A stretch of 64,000 nt of DNA, taken from contig NZ_JALRNF010000004.1 in NCBI RefSeq assembly GCF_030272895.1, positions 117,720-181,719 on the forward strand, in the 5' to 3' direction. The DNA comes from Pseudomonas sp. BGr12. Lineage in GTDB: Bacteria; Pseudomonadota; Gammaproteobacteria; Pseudomonadales; Pseudomonadaceae. Below the pieces are notes generated by a model. That model ran no database searches. It was given only the letters and a program-made list of their open reading frames with translations, and was not told the DNA's origin. Position 1 is the stretch's first letter, and every line of letters begins with the position of its first letter. A program made the position numbers and the translations under genes. Of the stretch, positions 40,132 through 49,092 are shown piece by piece.

Positions 40132-41625
40132 TTACAGCTTGATCCAGGTCGCCTTGAGTTCGGTGTATTTGTCAAAAGCATGCAGCGACTTGTCGCGGCC
40201 GTTACCCGACTGCTTGAAGCCACCGAACGGCGCGGTCATGTCGCCACCGTCGTACTGGTTGACCCAGACGCTGCCGGCACGCAGGGCGCGGGCGGTGTTG
40301 TGGGCGCGGGAAATGTCCTTGGTCCAGACCGCTGCGGCCAGGCCAAAGGGTGAATCGTTGGCGATGGCCACGGCTTCTTCGGCGGTGTCGAAGGTGATCA
40401 CCGACAGCACCGGACCGAAGATCTCTTCACGGGCAATGCGCATGGCGTTGGTGACGCCATCGAAGATCGCCGGCTGCACATACACGCCGCAGGTGTCTTC
40501 CAGCACACGCTCGCCACCGGTCAGCAGGGTAGCGCCATCGGCCTTGCCGGCTTCGACGTAGCCGAGCACGGTGTCCAGCTGGGTGGTGTCCACCAGCGCA
40601 CCGACGCGGGTTTGCGGGTCCAGGGCGTGACCTGGCTTCCAGGCCTTGAGGGCCTCGACCACCATGGGCAGGAAGCGCTCCTTGACGCTGCGTTCGATCA
40701 GCAGGCGTGAACCTGCGATGCACACCTCGCCCTGGTTGAAGGCGATCGCGGCCGCGGCCGCTTCGGCGGCTGCCTGCAGGTCGGGGGCGTCGGCGAAGAC
40801 GATGTTCGGGCTCTTGCCGCCCGCTTCCAGCCAGACCCGCTTCATGTTCGACTCGCCGGCGTAGACCATCAGCTGCTTGGCGATACGGGTGGAGCCGGTG
40901 AACACCAGGGTGTCGACATCCATGTGCAGGGCCAGGGCCTTGCCCACGGTGTGGCCATAGCCGGGCAGCACGTTCAGTACGCCGGCAGGCAGGCCCGCAT
41001 CGAGCGCCAGTTGGGCGATGCGAATGGCGGTCAGTGGCGATTTCTCGGACGGCTTGAGGATCACCGAATTACCGGTGGCCAGGGCCGGGCCGAGTTTCCA
41101 GCAGGCCATCATCAGTGGAAAGTTCCACGGAACAATGGCCGCGACCACGCCGACCGGCGAGCGGGTGACCAAACCCAGCTGATCGGACGGGGTCGCAGCA
41201 ACTTCATCGTAAATCTTGTCGATGGCTTCGGCGTTCCAGCGGATGGCGTTGGCCGCCGCGGGAATGTCGATGCTCATGGAATCGGCAATCGGCTTGCCCA
41301 TGTCCAGGGTTTCCAGCAGCGCCAGCTCCTCGGCATTGGCCAGCAGCAGGTCGGCGAAGGCGATCAGCACGCGCTTGCGCTCGGCCGGTGCCTGGTTGGC
41401 CCAGACACCACTGTCGAAGCTGCGCCGGGCGGCGGCCACGGCGCGCTCGGCGTCGGCGCTGTCGCAGCTGGCGATCTGCGCCAGCTGACGGCCATCGACG
41501 GGGCTCGAACACTCGAAAGTGTCACCAGAGACACTGGTGCAATACTGCCCGTCGACAAAGGCACGGCCTTCGATCTTCAGGGTCTGGAACAGCTGTTCCC
41601 AGTGTTCACGTGGCGCAATTGTCAT
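40132..41625 (-). CDS. Aldehyde dehydrogenase of the gamma-glutamyl-polyamine pathway (PuuC-like)
   Basis: 497 residues, same length and by eye well over two-thirds identical to the KauB-like enzyme at 22773-24266, with both genes also very similar at the DNA level in their 3' halves. Catalytic Cys is in NQGEVCIAGSR (Ile replaces Thr next to the Cys) and Glu in LEAGGKSPN. Likely oxidises gamma-glutamyl-aminobutyraldehyde to gamma-glutamyl-GABA, the substrate of the next gene product. Located between the ligase and hydrolase genes. Confidence 0.92.
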   Translation of the reverse strand: MTIAPREHWEQLFQTLKIEGRAFVDGQYCTSVSGDTFECSSPVDGRQLAQIASCDSADAERAVAAARRSFDSGVWANQAPAERKRVLIAFADLLLANAEELALLETLDMGKPIADSMSIDIPAAANAIRWNAEAIDKIYDEVAATPSDQLGLVTRSPVGVVAAIVPWNFPLMMACWKLGPALATGNSVILKPSEKSPLTAIRIAQLALDAGLPAGVLNVLPGYGHTVGKALALHMDVDTLVFTGSTRIAKQLMVYAGESNMKRVWLEAGGKSPNIVFADAPDLQAAAEAAAAAIAFNQGEVCIAGSRLLIERSVKERFLPMVVEALKAWKPGHALDPQTRVGALVDTTQLDTVLGYVEAGKADGATLLTGGERVLEDTCGVYVQPAIFDGVTNAMRIAREEIFGPVLSVITFDTAEEAVAIANDSPFGLAAAVWTKDISRAHNTARALRAGSVWVNQYDGGDMTAPFGGFKQSGNGRDKSLHAFDKYTELKATWIKL

Positions 41626-41643
41626 TGTTGTTTTCTCCGGGCA

Positions 41644-43026
41644 TCACACGGTATGCAGGTACCAGTTGTATTCGAGGTCGGAAATCGACACCTCGAACTC
41701 GGCCATTTCGCTTTCCTTGCAGGCGACAAAGACGTCGATGTAGTCCGGGCTGATGTACTGGTTCAGCACTTCACTGTCATCGAGTTCGCGCAACGCATCG
41801 CGCAGGTTGTTCGGCAGGCTCTGCTCCAGTTGCTCGTAGGAGTTGCCTTCGATGGGCGCGCCCGGTTCGATCTGGTTGGTCAGGCCGTGGTGGATGCCGG
41901 CCAGGATGGCCGCCATCATCAGGTACGGGTTGGCGTCGGCACCGGCCACGCGGTGCTCGATACGTACCGCATCGCTGCTGCCGGTAGGCACGCGGACCGC
42001 CACGGTACGGTTGTCCAGGCCCCAGCTCGGCGCATTGGGCACGTAGAACTGGGCGCCGAAGCGGCGGTACGAGTTGATGTTCGGGCACAGGAAGGCCATC
42101 GACGCCGGCATGGTCTCCAGCACACCGCCGATGGCATGGCGCAGCGGCAGGCTTTGCTCGGGGTCGTCGCTGGTGAAGATGTTCTTGCCGGTTTTCTTGT
42201 CCAGCAACGAGATGTGCACATGCAGGCCGTTGCCCGCCTGGCCCGGGTAGGGCTTGGCCATGAAGGTGGAGTCCATCTCATGGTCGTAGGCGATGTTCTT
42301 GATCAGGCGCTTGAGCAGCACCGCGTAGTCGCAGGCCTTCATCGGGTCGACGACATGGTGCATGTTCACTTCGAACTGCGCCGGGGCGCTTTCCTTGACG
42401 ATGGCGTCGGCCGGGATGCCCTGCTCTTTCGCCGCTTCCAGCATGTCCTGCAGGCAGTCGACGTACTCGTCGAGGTCGTCGATCAGGTACACCTGGGTCG
42501 ACTGCGGACGCTTGCCGGAAATCGGCGAGCGCGGCGGCTGCGGACGGCCATTGAGGTTGTCCTGGTCGATCAGGTAGAACTCGAGCTCGAACGCCGCGCA
42601 GATGTCCAGGCCCAGCGCGTCGAACTTCTCCACCACACCGCGCAGCACTTCCCGCGGGTCGGCGAAGAACGGCTGGCCGTCCAGTTCATGCATGGTCATC
42701 AACAGCTGCGCGGTAGGGCGCTTCTGCCAGGGTTCATAGCTCAGGGTGCCGGGGATCGGGTAGCAGATGCGGTCGGCATCGCCGATATCCAGGCCCAGGC
42801 CGGTGCTTTCGACCGTGGAGCCGTTGATGTCCAGGGCGAACAGCGAAGCCGGCAGGTTGATGCCTTTTTCGTAGACCTTGACCAGGCTTGCGCGCTCGAT
42901 GCGCTTGCCGCGTACCACGCCGTTCATGTCGGCAATCAGCAGATCGACGAATTGCACTTCAGGGTGGGCCTTGAGAAATTCACCTACCTCGTCGAGAGGT
43001 TTGGCGCACGGGGAGACCGACGTCAT
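41644..43026 (-). CDS. spuB: Gamma-glutamyl-polyamine synthetase (glutamine synthetase family)
   Basis: A 460-residue member of the GlnA superfamily (SpuB/PauA/PuuA type) that joins glutamate to putrescine or another amine with ATP. The N-terminal beta-grasp includes VQFVDLLIADMNGVVRGKRI, and the catalytic domain has FELEFYLID, NGLHVHISL and RIEHRVAGADANPYL. The start at 43026 is chosen for AAAGGATG upstream; longer readings would add 73 residues of promoter-like sequence. First gene of the four-gene minus-strand cluster ending with the permease; divergent LysR gene 242 bp away. Confidence 0.92.
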   Translation of the reverse strand: MTSVSPCAKPLDEVGEFLKAHPEVQFVDLLIADMNGVVRGKRIERASLVKVYEKGINLPASLFALDINGSTVESTGLGLDIGDADRICYPIPGTLSYEPWQKRPTAQLLMTMHELDGQPFFADPREVLRGVVEKFDALGLDICAAFELEFYLIDQDNLNGRPQPPRSPISGKRPQSTQVYLIDDLDEYVDCLQDMLEAAKEQGIPADAIVKESAPAQFEVNMHHVVDPMKACDYAVLLKRLIKNIAYDHEMDSTFMAKPYPGQAGNGLHVHISLLDKKTGKNIFTSDDPEQSLPLRHAIGGVLETMPASMAFLCPNINSYRRFGAQFYVPNAPSWGLDNRTVAVRVPTGSSDAVRIEHRVAGADANPYLMMAAILAGIHHGLTNQIEPGAPIEGNSYEQLEQSLPNNLRDALRELDDSEVLNQYISPDYIDVFVACKESEMAEFEVSISDLEYNWYLHTV

Positions 43027-43188
43027 GGCTAGGCATCCTTTGTTTTTTTCGAACGGCTGTGGAAGAGGTACTGCGGCGCTATCGGGAGCGGCGATGGTTT
43101 CATTTGTTGTTCTAAGGAGTCCCATCGTGGGGAACTGCCGAACGCCGTCTTCAAGGACGAACGTTCCAGATTCTGACAGCGTTGTGAG

Positions 43189-43217
43189 TTGATTCACCGC
43201 TGCCGCTTCACTATAGA
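43189..43217 (+). promoter_or_regulatory. Promoter of the LysR gene at 43269
   Basis: TTGATT (43189-43194), 17-bp spacer, TATAGA (43212-43217). Good sigma-70 match with ideal spacing; start expected near 43224. Confidence 0.6.
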
Positions 43218-43268
43218 ATGGCCCCAGCGCAACAGACATTGGCATTTAGGCAAGCAAAGAGTGCACCC

Positions 43269-44147
43269 ATGCAATATCAGATCAGTCACGCCGACCTTTC
43301 GCTGGTCCTCGCCCTGGTGCGTGGACGCTCGCTGGCCAAGGCCGCGGAGCTGCTGCGGGTAGACGTTTCGACGGTGTTCCGTTCGATCCGGCGCATGGAA
43401 GCCGCCCTCGGTACCGCGTTGTTCGTGAAGAGCCGCAAAGGCTACATCCCCACCGGCACCGCCCAGGCCCTGGCCGAACAGGCCGAGCGCGCCGAACAGG
43501 CCCTGGATGCCGCCCGGGTGGCCCTGGAGCACGGTGAGCAAGTGGTCAGCGGCACAGTGCGCCTGACCTGTACCGATGCCGTGCTGCACAGCCTGCTGCT
43601 GCCGGCGCTGGCCGAATTCATGCCGGCCTATCCGGCGCTGTCGCTGGAGCTGGCCACCTCCAACACCTTCGCCAACCTCAGCCGCCGTGATGCCGACCTC
43701 GCCTTGCGCCTGACCAACTCGCCGCCGGAGCACCTGGTCGGCCGCTGCCTGGGCTCGGCATCCTATGTGGTCTGCGGTCGCGAGGAGTTTCGCGACAAGC
43801 TCAAGGAGGCGCCGGCCAGCCTGCCCTGGATTGCCCCGGATGACACCATGCAGGACCACTCCACCGTGGTCTGGCGCAGCGAACACATGCCCGGCGTGGT
43901 GCCGCGCTACCGCTGCAGCAGCATCTCGGCCATCGCCCAGCTGGTGGCCGCCGGCCTTGGCGTAGCCGCGCTGCCCGACTACATGGCGCACACCCTGCCC
44001 GGCGTCGAGTCGCTGAGCAATGCCCTGCCCGGCTGCGATACCGAGGTGTGGCTGCTGACCCGCCCGGACTGCCGCGCACTGCGTTCGGTGCAGACCCTGT
44101 TCGATGAATTGACCCCGCGCCTGCGCGATGCCCTGGGCCGGCAATAG
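43269..44147 (+). CDS. LysR-family regulator divergent from spuB
   Basis: A 292-residue regulator. The helix-turn-helix (about 10-50) reads LVRGRSLAKAAELLRVDVST and is followed by the LysR substrate-binding domain. Its recognition region is less typical (DVSTVFRSIRRME, where SQSAVSR-like words are usual), which hints at a distinct subgroup. The ATG at 43269 gives the natural start. It probably senses an amine or gamma-glutamyl intermediate and controls the spuB operon; this is inferred from its divergent position only. Confidence 0.88.
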   Translation: MQYQISHADLSLVLALVRGRSLAKAAELLRVDVSTVFRSIRRMEAALGTALFVKSRKGYIPTGTAQALAEQAERAEQALDAARVALEHGEQVVSGTVRLTCTDAVLHSLLLPALAEFMPAYPALSLELATSNTFANLSRRDADLALRLTNSPPEHLVGRCLGSASYVVCGREEFRDKLKEAPASLPWIAPDDTMQDHSTVVWRSEHMPGVVPRYRCSSISAIAQLVAAGLGVAALPDYMAHTLPGVESLSNALPGCDTEVWLLTRPDCRALRSVQTLFDELTPRLRDALGRQ

Positions 44148-44161
44148 GCCTGAAAACCCTG

Positions 44162-44218
44162 ATCGCGCGGCAAGCCCGCTCCCACCGAGAACCTGTAGGA
44201 GCGGGCTTGCCCCGCGAT
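44162..44218. repeat. REP-type palindromic pair
   Basis: atcgcgcggcaagcccgctc ccac ... taggagcgggcttgccccgc gat, with one mismatch (gcgcgg for gcgggg), between the LysR gene and rpoZ. Confidence 0.85.
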
Positions 44219-44396
44219 GCGTCCAAATCCGAAACCACGACAAACAGTTGTGCCAGAGCCCCGGAAGTGGTTATCGTCAGGCTATCCAAGGGCTCGATGT
44301 GAAAACAGCGCTTCCCTAAAGGCTGGTGATTTTTTAAACTATCGAGTCCGCTCGCCCATTCGGGCTGAACACCGCATTTGCTACTTGAGGAAGACC

Positions 44397-44660
44397 ATGG
44401 CCCGCGTAACCGTTGAAGACTGCCTAGAACACGTGGATAACCGTTTTGAGCTGGTCATGCTCTCTACCAAACGTGCCCGTCAGCTGGCCACCGGCGGCAA
44501 AGAGCCGAAAGTGGCGTGGGAAAACGACAAACCTACCGTCGTAGCCCTGCGTGAAATCGCTGAAGGCATCGTCACCCCCGAGTTCATCGCCGCCGAAGAA
44601 ATCGTCACCGAAGATCCAGTCTTCGCTGCGTTCGAGGACGAGAACAACGAGGCCGTCTAA
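44397..44660 (+). CDS. rpoZ: RNA polymerase omega subunit
   Basis: An 87-residue core polymerase subunit that helps assemble beta' and is part of a ppGpp site in proteobacteria. It begins [20 protein letters not shown] and contains [27 protein letters not shown] precedes the ATG. It lies upstream of spoT, the conserved arrangement. A possible promoter, TTGTGC (44248) - 17 bp - TTATCG (44271), lies 120 bp upstream. Confidence 0.97.
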   Translation: MARVTVEDCLEHVDNRFELVMLSTKRARQLATGGKEPKVAWENDKPTVVALREIAEGIVTPEFIAAEEIVTEDPVFAAFEDENNEAV

Positions 44661-44707
44661 GCCTATGCCTGGTCGACGTAGTACGGCGCAGGACCCAGCC
44701 CCTCGGC

Positions 44708-44713
44708 AGGAGG
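44708..44713 (+). promoter_or_regulatory. Strong ribosome site for a TTG start
   Basis: AGGAGG, 7 bp before the TTG at 44721. It decides the spoT start, which has no in-frame ATG at the conserved N-terminus. Confidence 0.75.
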
Positions 44714-44720
44714 TCGTACC

Positions 44721-46829
44721 TTGCCGAGCATAGACGCCCTCGCCGATCGCCTGTCGACCTACCTCGGCGCCGACCAGGTCAACCTGGTGCGCCGGGCGTA
44801 CTTCTACGCCGAACAAGCCCACGACGGCCAGCGCCGTCGTAGCGGCGAAGCCTACGTCACGCATCCGCTGGCGGTGGCCAGCATCCTTGCCGACATGCAC
44901 ATGGACCATCAGAGCCTGATGGCCGCCATGCTCCATGACGTGATCGAAGACACCGGCATCGCCAAGGAAGCCCTCAGCTCGCAGTTTGGCGAGACCGTGG
45001 CCGAACTGGTCGACGGGGTCAGCAAGCTGACCCAGATGAACTTCGAGACCAAGGCCGAAGCCCAGGCGGAAAACTTCCAGAAAATGGCCATGGCCATGGC
45101 CCGGGACATCCGCGTGATCCTGGTCAAGCTGGCCGACCGCCTGCACAACATGCGCACCCTTGAAGTGCTGTCCGGCGAAAAACGCCGGCGCATCGCCAAG
45201 GAAACCCTGGAAATCTACGCCCCCATCGCCAACCGCCTGGGGATGCACAGCGTGCGCGTGGAATTCGAGGACCTCGGCTTCAAGGCCATGCACCCGATGC
45301 GCTCGTCCCTGATCCACCGCGCGGTGAAGAGCGCCCGCGGCAATCGCAAGGAGATCGTCGCCAAGATCGAAACCTCGCTGGCCAACTGCCTGGCCGTCGA
45401 CGGCATCGAAGGCGAAGTCAGCGGCCGGCAAAAGCACCTCTATGGCATCTACAAGAAGATGCGCGGCAAGCGCCGGGCCTTCAACGAGATCATGGATGTC
45501 TATGCGTTTCGCATCATCGTCGACAAGGTAGACACCTGCTACCGCGTGCTCGGCGCCGTGCACAACCTGTACAAGCCGCTGCCCGGACGCTTCAAGGACT
45601 ACATCGCGATCCCCAAGGCCAACGGCTACCAGTCGCTGCACACCACCCTGTTCGGCATGCACGGGGTGCCCATCGAGATCCAGATCCGCACTCGCGAAAT
45701 GGAAGAGATGGCCAACAACGGCATTGCCGCGCACTGGCTGTACAAGTCCAGCGACGACGAGCAGCCCAAGGGCACCCATGCCCGTGCCCGCCAGTGGGTC
45801 AAGGGCGTGCTGGAAATGCAGCAACGCGCGGGCAACTCCCTGGAATTCATCGAGAGCGTGAAGATCGACCTGTTCCCGGACGAGGTCTACGTGTTCACGC
45901 CCAAGGGCCGGATCATGGAGCTGCCCAAAGGCTCCACGGCGGTCGACTTCGCCTACGCGGTACACACCGACGTCGGCAACAGCTGCATCGCCTGCCGGAT
46001 CAACCGCCGCCTGGCGCCGCTGTCCGAACCGCTGCAGAGCGGCTCCACCGTCGAGATCGTCAGCGCCCCGGGCGCCCGGCCGAACCCGGCCTGGCTCAAC
46101 TTCGTGGTCACCGGCAAGGCCCGCACGCACATTCGCCACGCCCTCAAGCTGCAACGCCGCTCCGAGTCCATCAGCCTGGGCGAACGCCTGCTGAACAAGG
46201 TGCTCAACGGCTTCGACAGCGCCCTGGACAAGATTCCCCAGGAGCGTATCCAGGCCATGCTCAGCGAGTACCGCCTGGAACTGCTCGAAGACATGCTCGA
46301 AGACATCGGCCTGGGCAACCGCATGGCCTATGTGGTCGCCCGCCGCCTGCTGTCCACCGAAGGCGAGCAACTGCCGACTCCGGAAGGTCCGCTGGCGATC
46401 CGCGGCACCGAAGGCCTGGTGCTGAGCTACGCCAAGTGCTGCACGCCGATCCCGGGCGACCCGATCGTCGGCCACCTGTCGGCCGGCAAGGGCATGGTCG
46501 TGCACCTGGAGAACTGCCGCAACATCAGTGAAATCCGCCACAACCCGGAAAAATGCGTGCAGCTGTCCTGGGCCAAGGATGTCACCGGCGAATTCAACGT
46601 CGAACTGCGCGTCGAGCTGGAGCACCAACGCGGCCTGATCGCCCTGCTGGCCAGCAGCGTCAACGCCGCCGACGGCAACATCGAGAAAATCAGCATGGAC
46701 GAGCGCGATGGTCGCATCAGCGTGGTCCAACTGGTGGTCAGCGTGCACGACCGCGTACACCTGGCCCGCGTGATCAAGAAACTGCGCGCCCTGACCGGGG
46801 TGATCCGCATCACCCGCATGCGCACGTAG
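44721..46829 (+). CDS. spoT: Bifunctional (p)ppGpp synthase/hydrolase SpoT
   Basis: Stringent-response enzyme of 702 residues. The HD hydrolase domain (about 45-150) has HDVIEDT. The RelA/SpoT synthetase domain (about 240-350) has DVYAFRIIVDKVDTCYRVLG and the segment FKDYIAIPKANGYQSLHTTL. TGS is at about 385-445 (VFTPKGRIMELPKGSTAVDF) and ACT at about 625-700. It should be able to degrade and, to a degree, make ppGpp. It uses TTG with a strong ribosome site. Middle gene of rpoZ-spoT-ridA. Confidence 0.96.
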   Translation: MPSIDALADRLSTYLGADQVNLVRRAYFYAEQAHDGQRRRSGEAYVTHPLAVASILADMHMDHQSLMAAMLHDVIEDTGIAKEALSSQFGETVAELVDGVSKLTQMNFETKAEAQAENFQKMAMAMARDIRVILVKLADRLHNMRTLEVLSGEKRRRIAKETLEIYAPIANRLGMHSVRVEFEDLGFKAMHPMRSSLIHRAVKSARGNRKEIVAKIETSLANCLAVDGIEGEVSGRQKHLYGIYKKMRGKRRAFNEIMDVYAFRIIVDKVDTCYRVLGAVHNLYKPLPGRFKDYIAIPKANGYQSLHTTLFGMHGVPIEIQIRTREMEEMANNGIAAHWLYKSSDDEQPKGTHARARQWVKGVLEMQQRAGNSLEFIESVKIDLFPDEVYVFTPKGRIMELPKGSTAVDFAYAVHTDVGNSCIACRINRRLAPLSEPLQSGSTVEIVSAPGARPNPAWLNFVVTGKARTHIRHALKLQRRSESISLGERLLNKVLNGFDSALDKIPQERIQAMLSEYRLELLEDMLEDIGLGNRMAYVVARRLLSTEGEQLPTPEGPLAIRGTEGLVLSYAKCCTPIPGDPIVGHLSAGKGMVVHLENCRNISEIRHNPEKCVQLSWAKDVTGEFNVELRVELEHQRGLIALLASSVNAADGNIEKISMDERDGRISVVQLVVSVHDRVHLARVIKKLRALTGVIRITRMRT

Positions 46830-46852
46830 CCCAATAACAGCAAGGAGTCATC

Positions 46853-47233
46853 ATGACCAAGACCGTCATCACCAGTGACAAGGCCCCAGCCGCCATCGGC
46901 ACCTACTCCCAGGCGATCAAGGCCGGCAACACGGTGTACATGTCCGGGCAGATCCCCCTGGACCCGAAAACCATGGAACTGGTCGAAGGCTTCGAAGCCC
47001 AGACCGTCCAGGTCTTCGAAAACCTCAAGGCGGTTGCCGAGGCTGCTGGTGGTTCGTTCAAGGACATCGTCAAGCTGAACATCTTCCTGACCGACCTGAG
47101 CCACTTCGCCAAGGTCAACGAGATCATGGGCAAGTACTTCGAACAGCCGTACCCAGCCCGCGCCGCTATCGGCGTTGCCGCTCTGCCACGCGGCTCGCAA
47201 GTCGAAATGGACGCTATCCTGGTCCTCGAGTAA
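46853..47233 (+). CDS. ridA: 2-iminobutanoate/2-iminopropanoate deaminase RidA
   Basis: A 126-residue archetypal RidA that hydrolyses reactive enamine/imine products of PLP enzymes. Signature [20 protein letters not shown] carries the catalytic Arg (about 105), and [20 protein letters not shown] is at the N-terminus. It follows spoT by 23 bp, as in many gammaproteobacteria. It is much closer to E. coli RidA than the Rid protein in the dad operon is. Confidence 0.96.
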   Translation: MTKTVITSDKAPAAIGTYSQAIKAGNTVYMSGQIPLDPKTMELVEGFEAQTVQVFENLKAVAEAAGGSFKDIVKLNIFLTDLSHFAKVNEIMGKYFEQPYPARAAIGVAALPRGSQVEMDAILVLE

Positions 47234-47288
47234 TACCCAGGGGGCAGGCCGGACGGCCTGCCCTCCCCGCCCTGCAAGGACCCCCGTC

Positions 47289-48029
47289 ATGCGCCACGCG
47301 CTAGCCCTGTCGCTGCTCGCCGCCCTGCTGAGCGGCTGCGCCAGTCACAGCCCGGAAGACCTCAACGGCACCTGGATCAACCAGAATGCCATCGACGCTG
47401 CCGTCAAAGGCAACAACCTGCGTCAAGCCCTGCTCAGCAACGGCCCGAACCTCGAATGGAAGGTCAACATCGCTGCCTCCCAGGCCACCTTCAGCAACGG
47501 CTTCGAAGCCGGAGACGGCGCCCTCAAGGCCGTGAAGGACGATGAGTGGGAAGTGGATTTCTACGGTAACTACGTGGAAAAACTCAGCCTCGATGGCGAC
47601 GAGCTGATCCAGGCCGCCAGCGACGCCAACCCGCAGCCAAGCACCTTCGAGCGCGCCGATAAGCCCGCACCGGCGGATGCACCTGTCGGTACCACCTTCG
47701 AAACCGCGCTCTACAGCGCCTACCTGGGCGGAGACTGGAAGGTCATCGAAGGCCCGGGCAGCGGCGCCGTGGTGCACTTTCGCGCCAATGGCCAGCTCGA
47801 CGGCATGCCCGGCCTGGACCGCTACGCGCTGTGTCTGGCTGGCGATTGCGCCGCCATGAGCGGCGAGTTCGACAGCCTCTGGCTTGAGCGCAACAAGCAA
47901 GGCAACCCATGGATCTTCAAGCGCGACGGTAAACAGCTGGAAATCTTCCAGGCCGTCAACCAGGCCAAGGGCGACGAGATGCCCGACCTGCATCCCGGCA
48001 CCCGACGCTGGCTGCTTGAGCGTCAGTAA
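47289..48029 (+). CDS. Predicted lipoprotein of unknown function
   Basis: A 246-residue exported protein with a lipoprotein signal peptide (MRHALALSLLAALLSGC; lipobox LLSGC, Cys17). The mature part is acidic and soluble, with no recognised domain; a Cys pair (ALCLAGDC) could form a disulfide. An AAGGA site precedes the ATG. It lies 55 bp after ridA and may be co-transcribed. It ends 3 bp from the convergent SDR gene. Confidence 0.85.
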   Translation: MRHALALSLLAALLSGCASHSPEDLNGTWINQNAIDAAVKGNNLRQALLSNGPNLEWKVNIAASQATFSNGFEAGDGALKAVKDDEWEVDFYGNYVEKLSLDGDELIQAASDANPQPSTFERADKPAPADAPVGTTFETALYSAYLGGDWKVIEGPGSGAVVHFRANGQLDGMPGLDRYALCLAGDCAAMSGEFDSLWLERNKQGNPWIFKRDGKQLEIFQAVNQAKGDEMPDLHPGTRRWLLERQ

Positions 48030-48032
48030 GAC

Positions 48033-48896
48033 TCAGACGCTGTCGTTACCGGCAAGGATCGCCGCATAGCCTTCCTTGTAGCTCGGGTACTGTGGCGCCC
48101 AGCCCAGTGCCCGGGCACGGGCGTTACTGCAACGCTTGCTGCCGGTACGACGCACCCGCTCCTGATCCGACCATTGGGTAACGCCCATGTACTCACGCAG
48201 CCAGGCCACCACCTCGGCCAACGGCGCAGGCGCGTCATCCACACCGATGTAGCAATCCTCCAGCGCACGCCCCTGGGCGTCAGCCTTGAGCAAAAAGGCC
48301 AGCAAGCCGGCGGCGTCCTCGGCATGAATGCGATTGCCGTACAGTGGCGGCTCTTGCGTCACCCGATAGCCCTGGCGCACCTGGCTGAGCAACCATTCCC
48401 GGCCCGGCCCGTAGATACCGGTCAGGCGCACGATACTGGCAGGAATGCCGCTGGCCAGGGCCAGTCGCTCGGCCTCGAGCATGACCGTGCCGGAATAGCC
48501 GTGCGGCTCGGTAACCGAGTTCTCGTCGATCCACTCGCCCTGCTGCTGGGCGTAGACGCTGCTGCTGGAGACGAACAGCAAGCGCCTGGGTTTCTGGCCA
48601 CGCTCGGCCAACCAGCCGAGCACATGCTTGAGGCCCTCGACATAGGCGGCCTGATAGCCCGCCTCGTCATGCTGGCTGGCAGCCACGCTGTACACCAGGT
48701 AATCCGGTGCTTCACTCGGCCAGCCGTCCGGGCAGCGCGCATCGAACAGGTCGGCGGCAATCCCGGCAACCCCTGCCGGCAACTGACCAATATTGCGTCG
48801 CAGACCACTCACCTGCCAGTTGCAGGCCAGCATTTGCTCGGCCAGGCGGCCACCGACATCGCCACATCCGACAATCAGAACAGAAGGCGCAGACAT
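48033..48896 (-). CDS. NAD(P)-dependent epimerase/dehydratase, SDR family (YeeZ-like)
   Basis: A 287-residue extended short-chain dehydrogenase-like protein. The dinucleotide motif VLIVGCGDVGGRLAEQML is at about 6-23, and SSSSVYAQQQGEW plus YSGTVMLEAE provide the Ser-Tyr-x3-type region, although the usual YxxxK reads YSGTVM, so catalysis may differ. Substrate unknown. Start chosen at the ATG 48896 (MSAPSVLIVG), with GGAG upstream. Confidence 0.85.
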   Translation of the reverse strand: MSAPSVLIVGCGDVGGRLAEQMLACNWQVSGLRRNIGQLPAGVAGIAADLFDARCPDGWPSEAPDYLVYSVAASQHDEAGYQAAYVEGLKHVLGWLAERGQKPRRLLFVSSSSVYAQQQGEWIDENSVTEPHGYSGTVMLEAERLALASGIPASIVRLTGIYGPGREWLLSQVRQGYRVTQEPPLYGNRIHAEDAAGLLAFLLKADAQGRALEDCYIGVDDAPAPLAEVVAWLREYMGVTQWSDQERVRRTGSKRCSNARARALGWAPQYPSYKEGYAAILAGNDSV

Positions 48897-48989
48897 CCCG
48901 ATACTCCGCAAATCAAAGGGCCAGCCTATCCAAAAAAATCGATAGGCGGCTAGCTATCGTGAAAAAAAAGAAACTTTATTACTTCTGCT

Positions 48990-49008
48990 AACAAGAATTA
49001 CTTGCAAT
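48990..49008. promoter_or_regulatory. Candidate Fur box upstream of exbB
   Basis: On the minus strand ATTGCAAGTAATTCTTGTT matches AATGANAATNATTNTCATT at 11 of 16 defined positions. It lies 85 bp before exbB, a gene usually repressed by iron. Moderate match only. Confidence 0.4.
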
Positions 49009-49092
49009 AATGGCCGCCCAAATTTTGTTCTCGGCCCGTCTCGAGGCCTAGAAGGACATCCACTTCTTTCTTCTTCATCAGGTCCGGCCAGC

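Noticed and set aside
44424..46760. A 778-codon minus-strand frame opposite spoT
   Set aside because: Antisense shadow of rpoZ and spoT, with the same unnatural composition and no ribosome site.
48940..48959. cgatag-N8-ctatcg inverted repeat upstream of exbB as an OxyR site
   Set aside because: OxyR motif spacing is ATAG-N7-CTAT; this one is N8 and the partner motif is absent.
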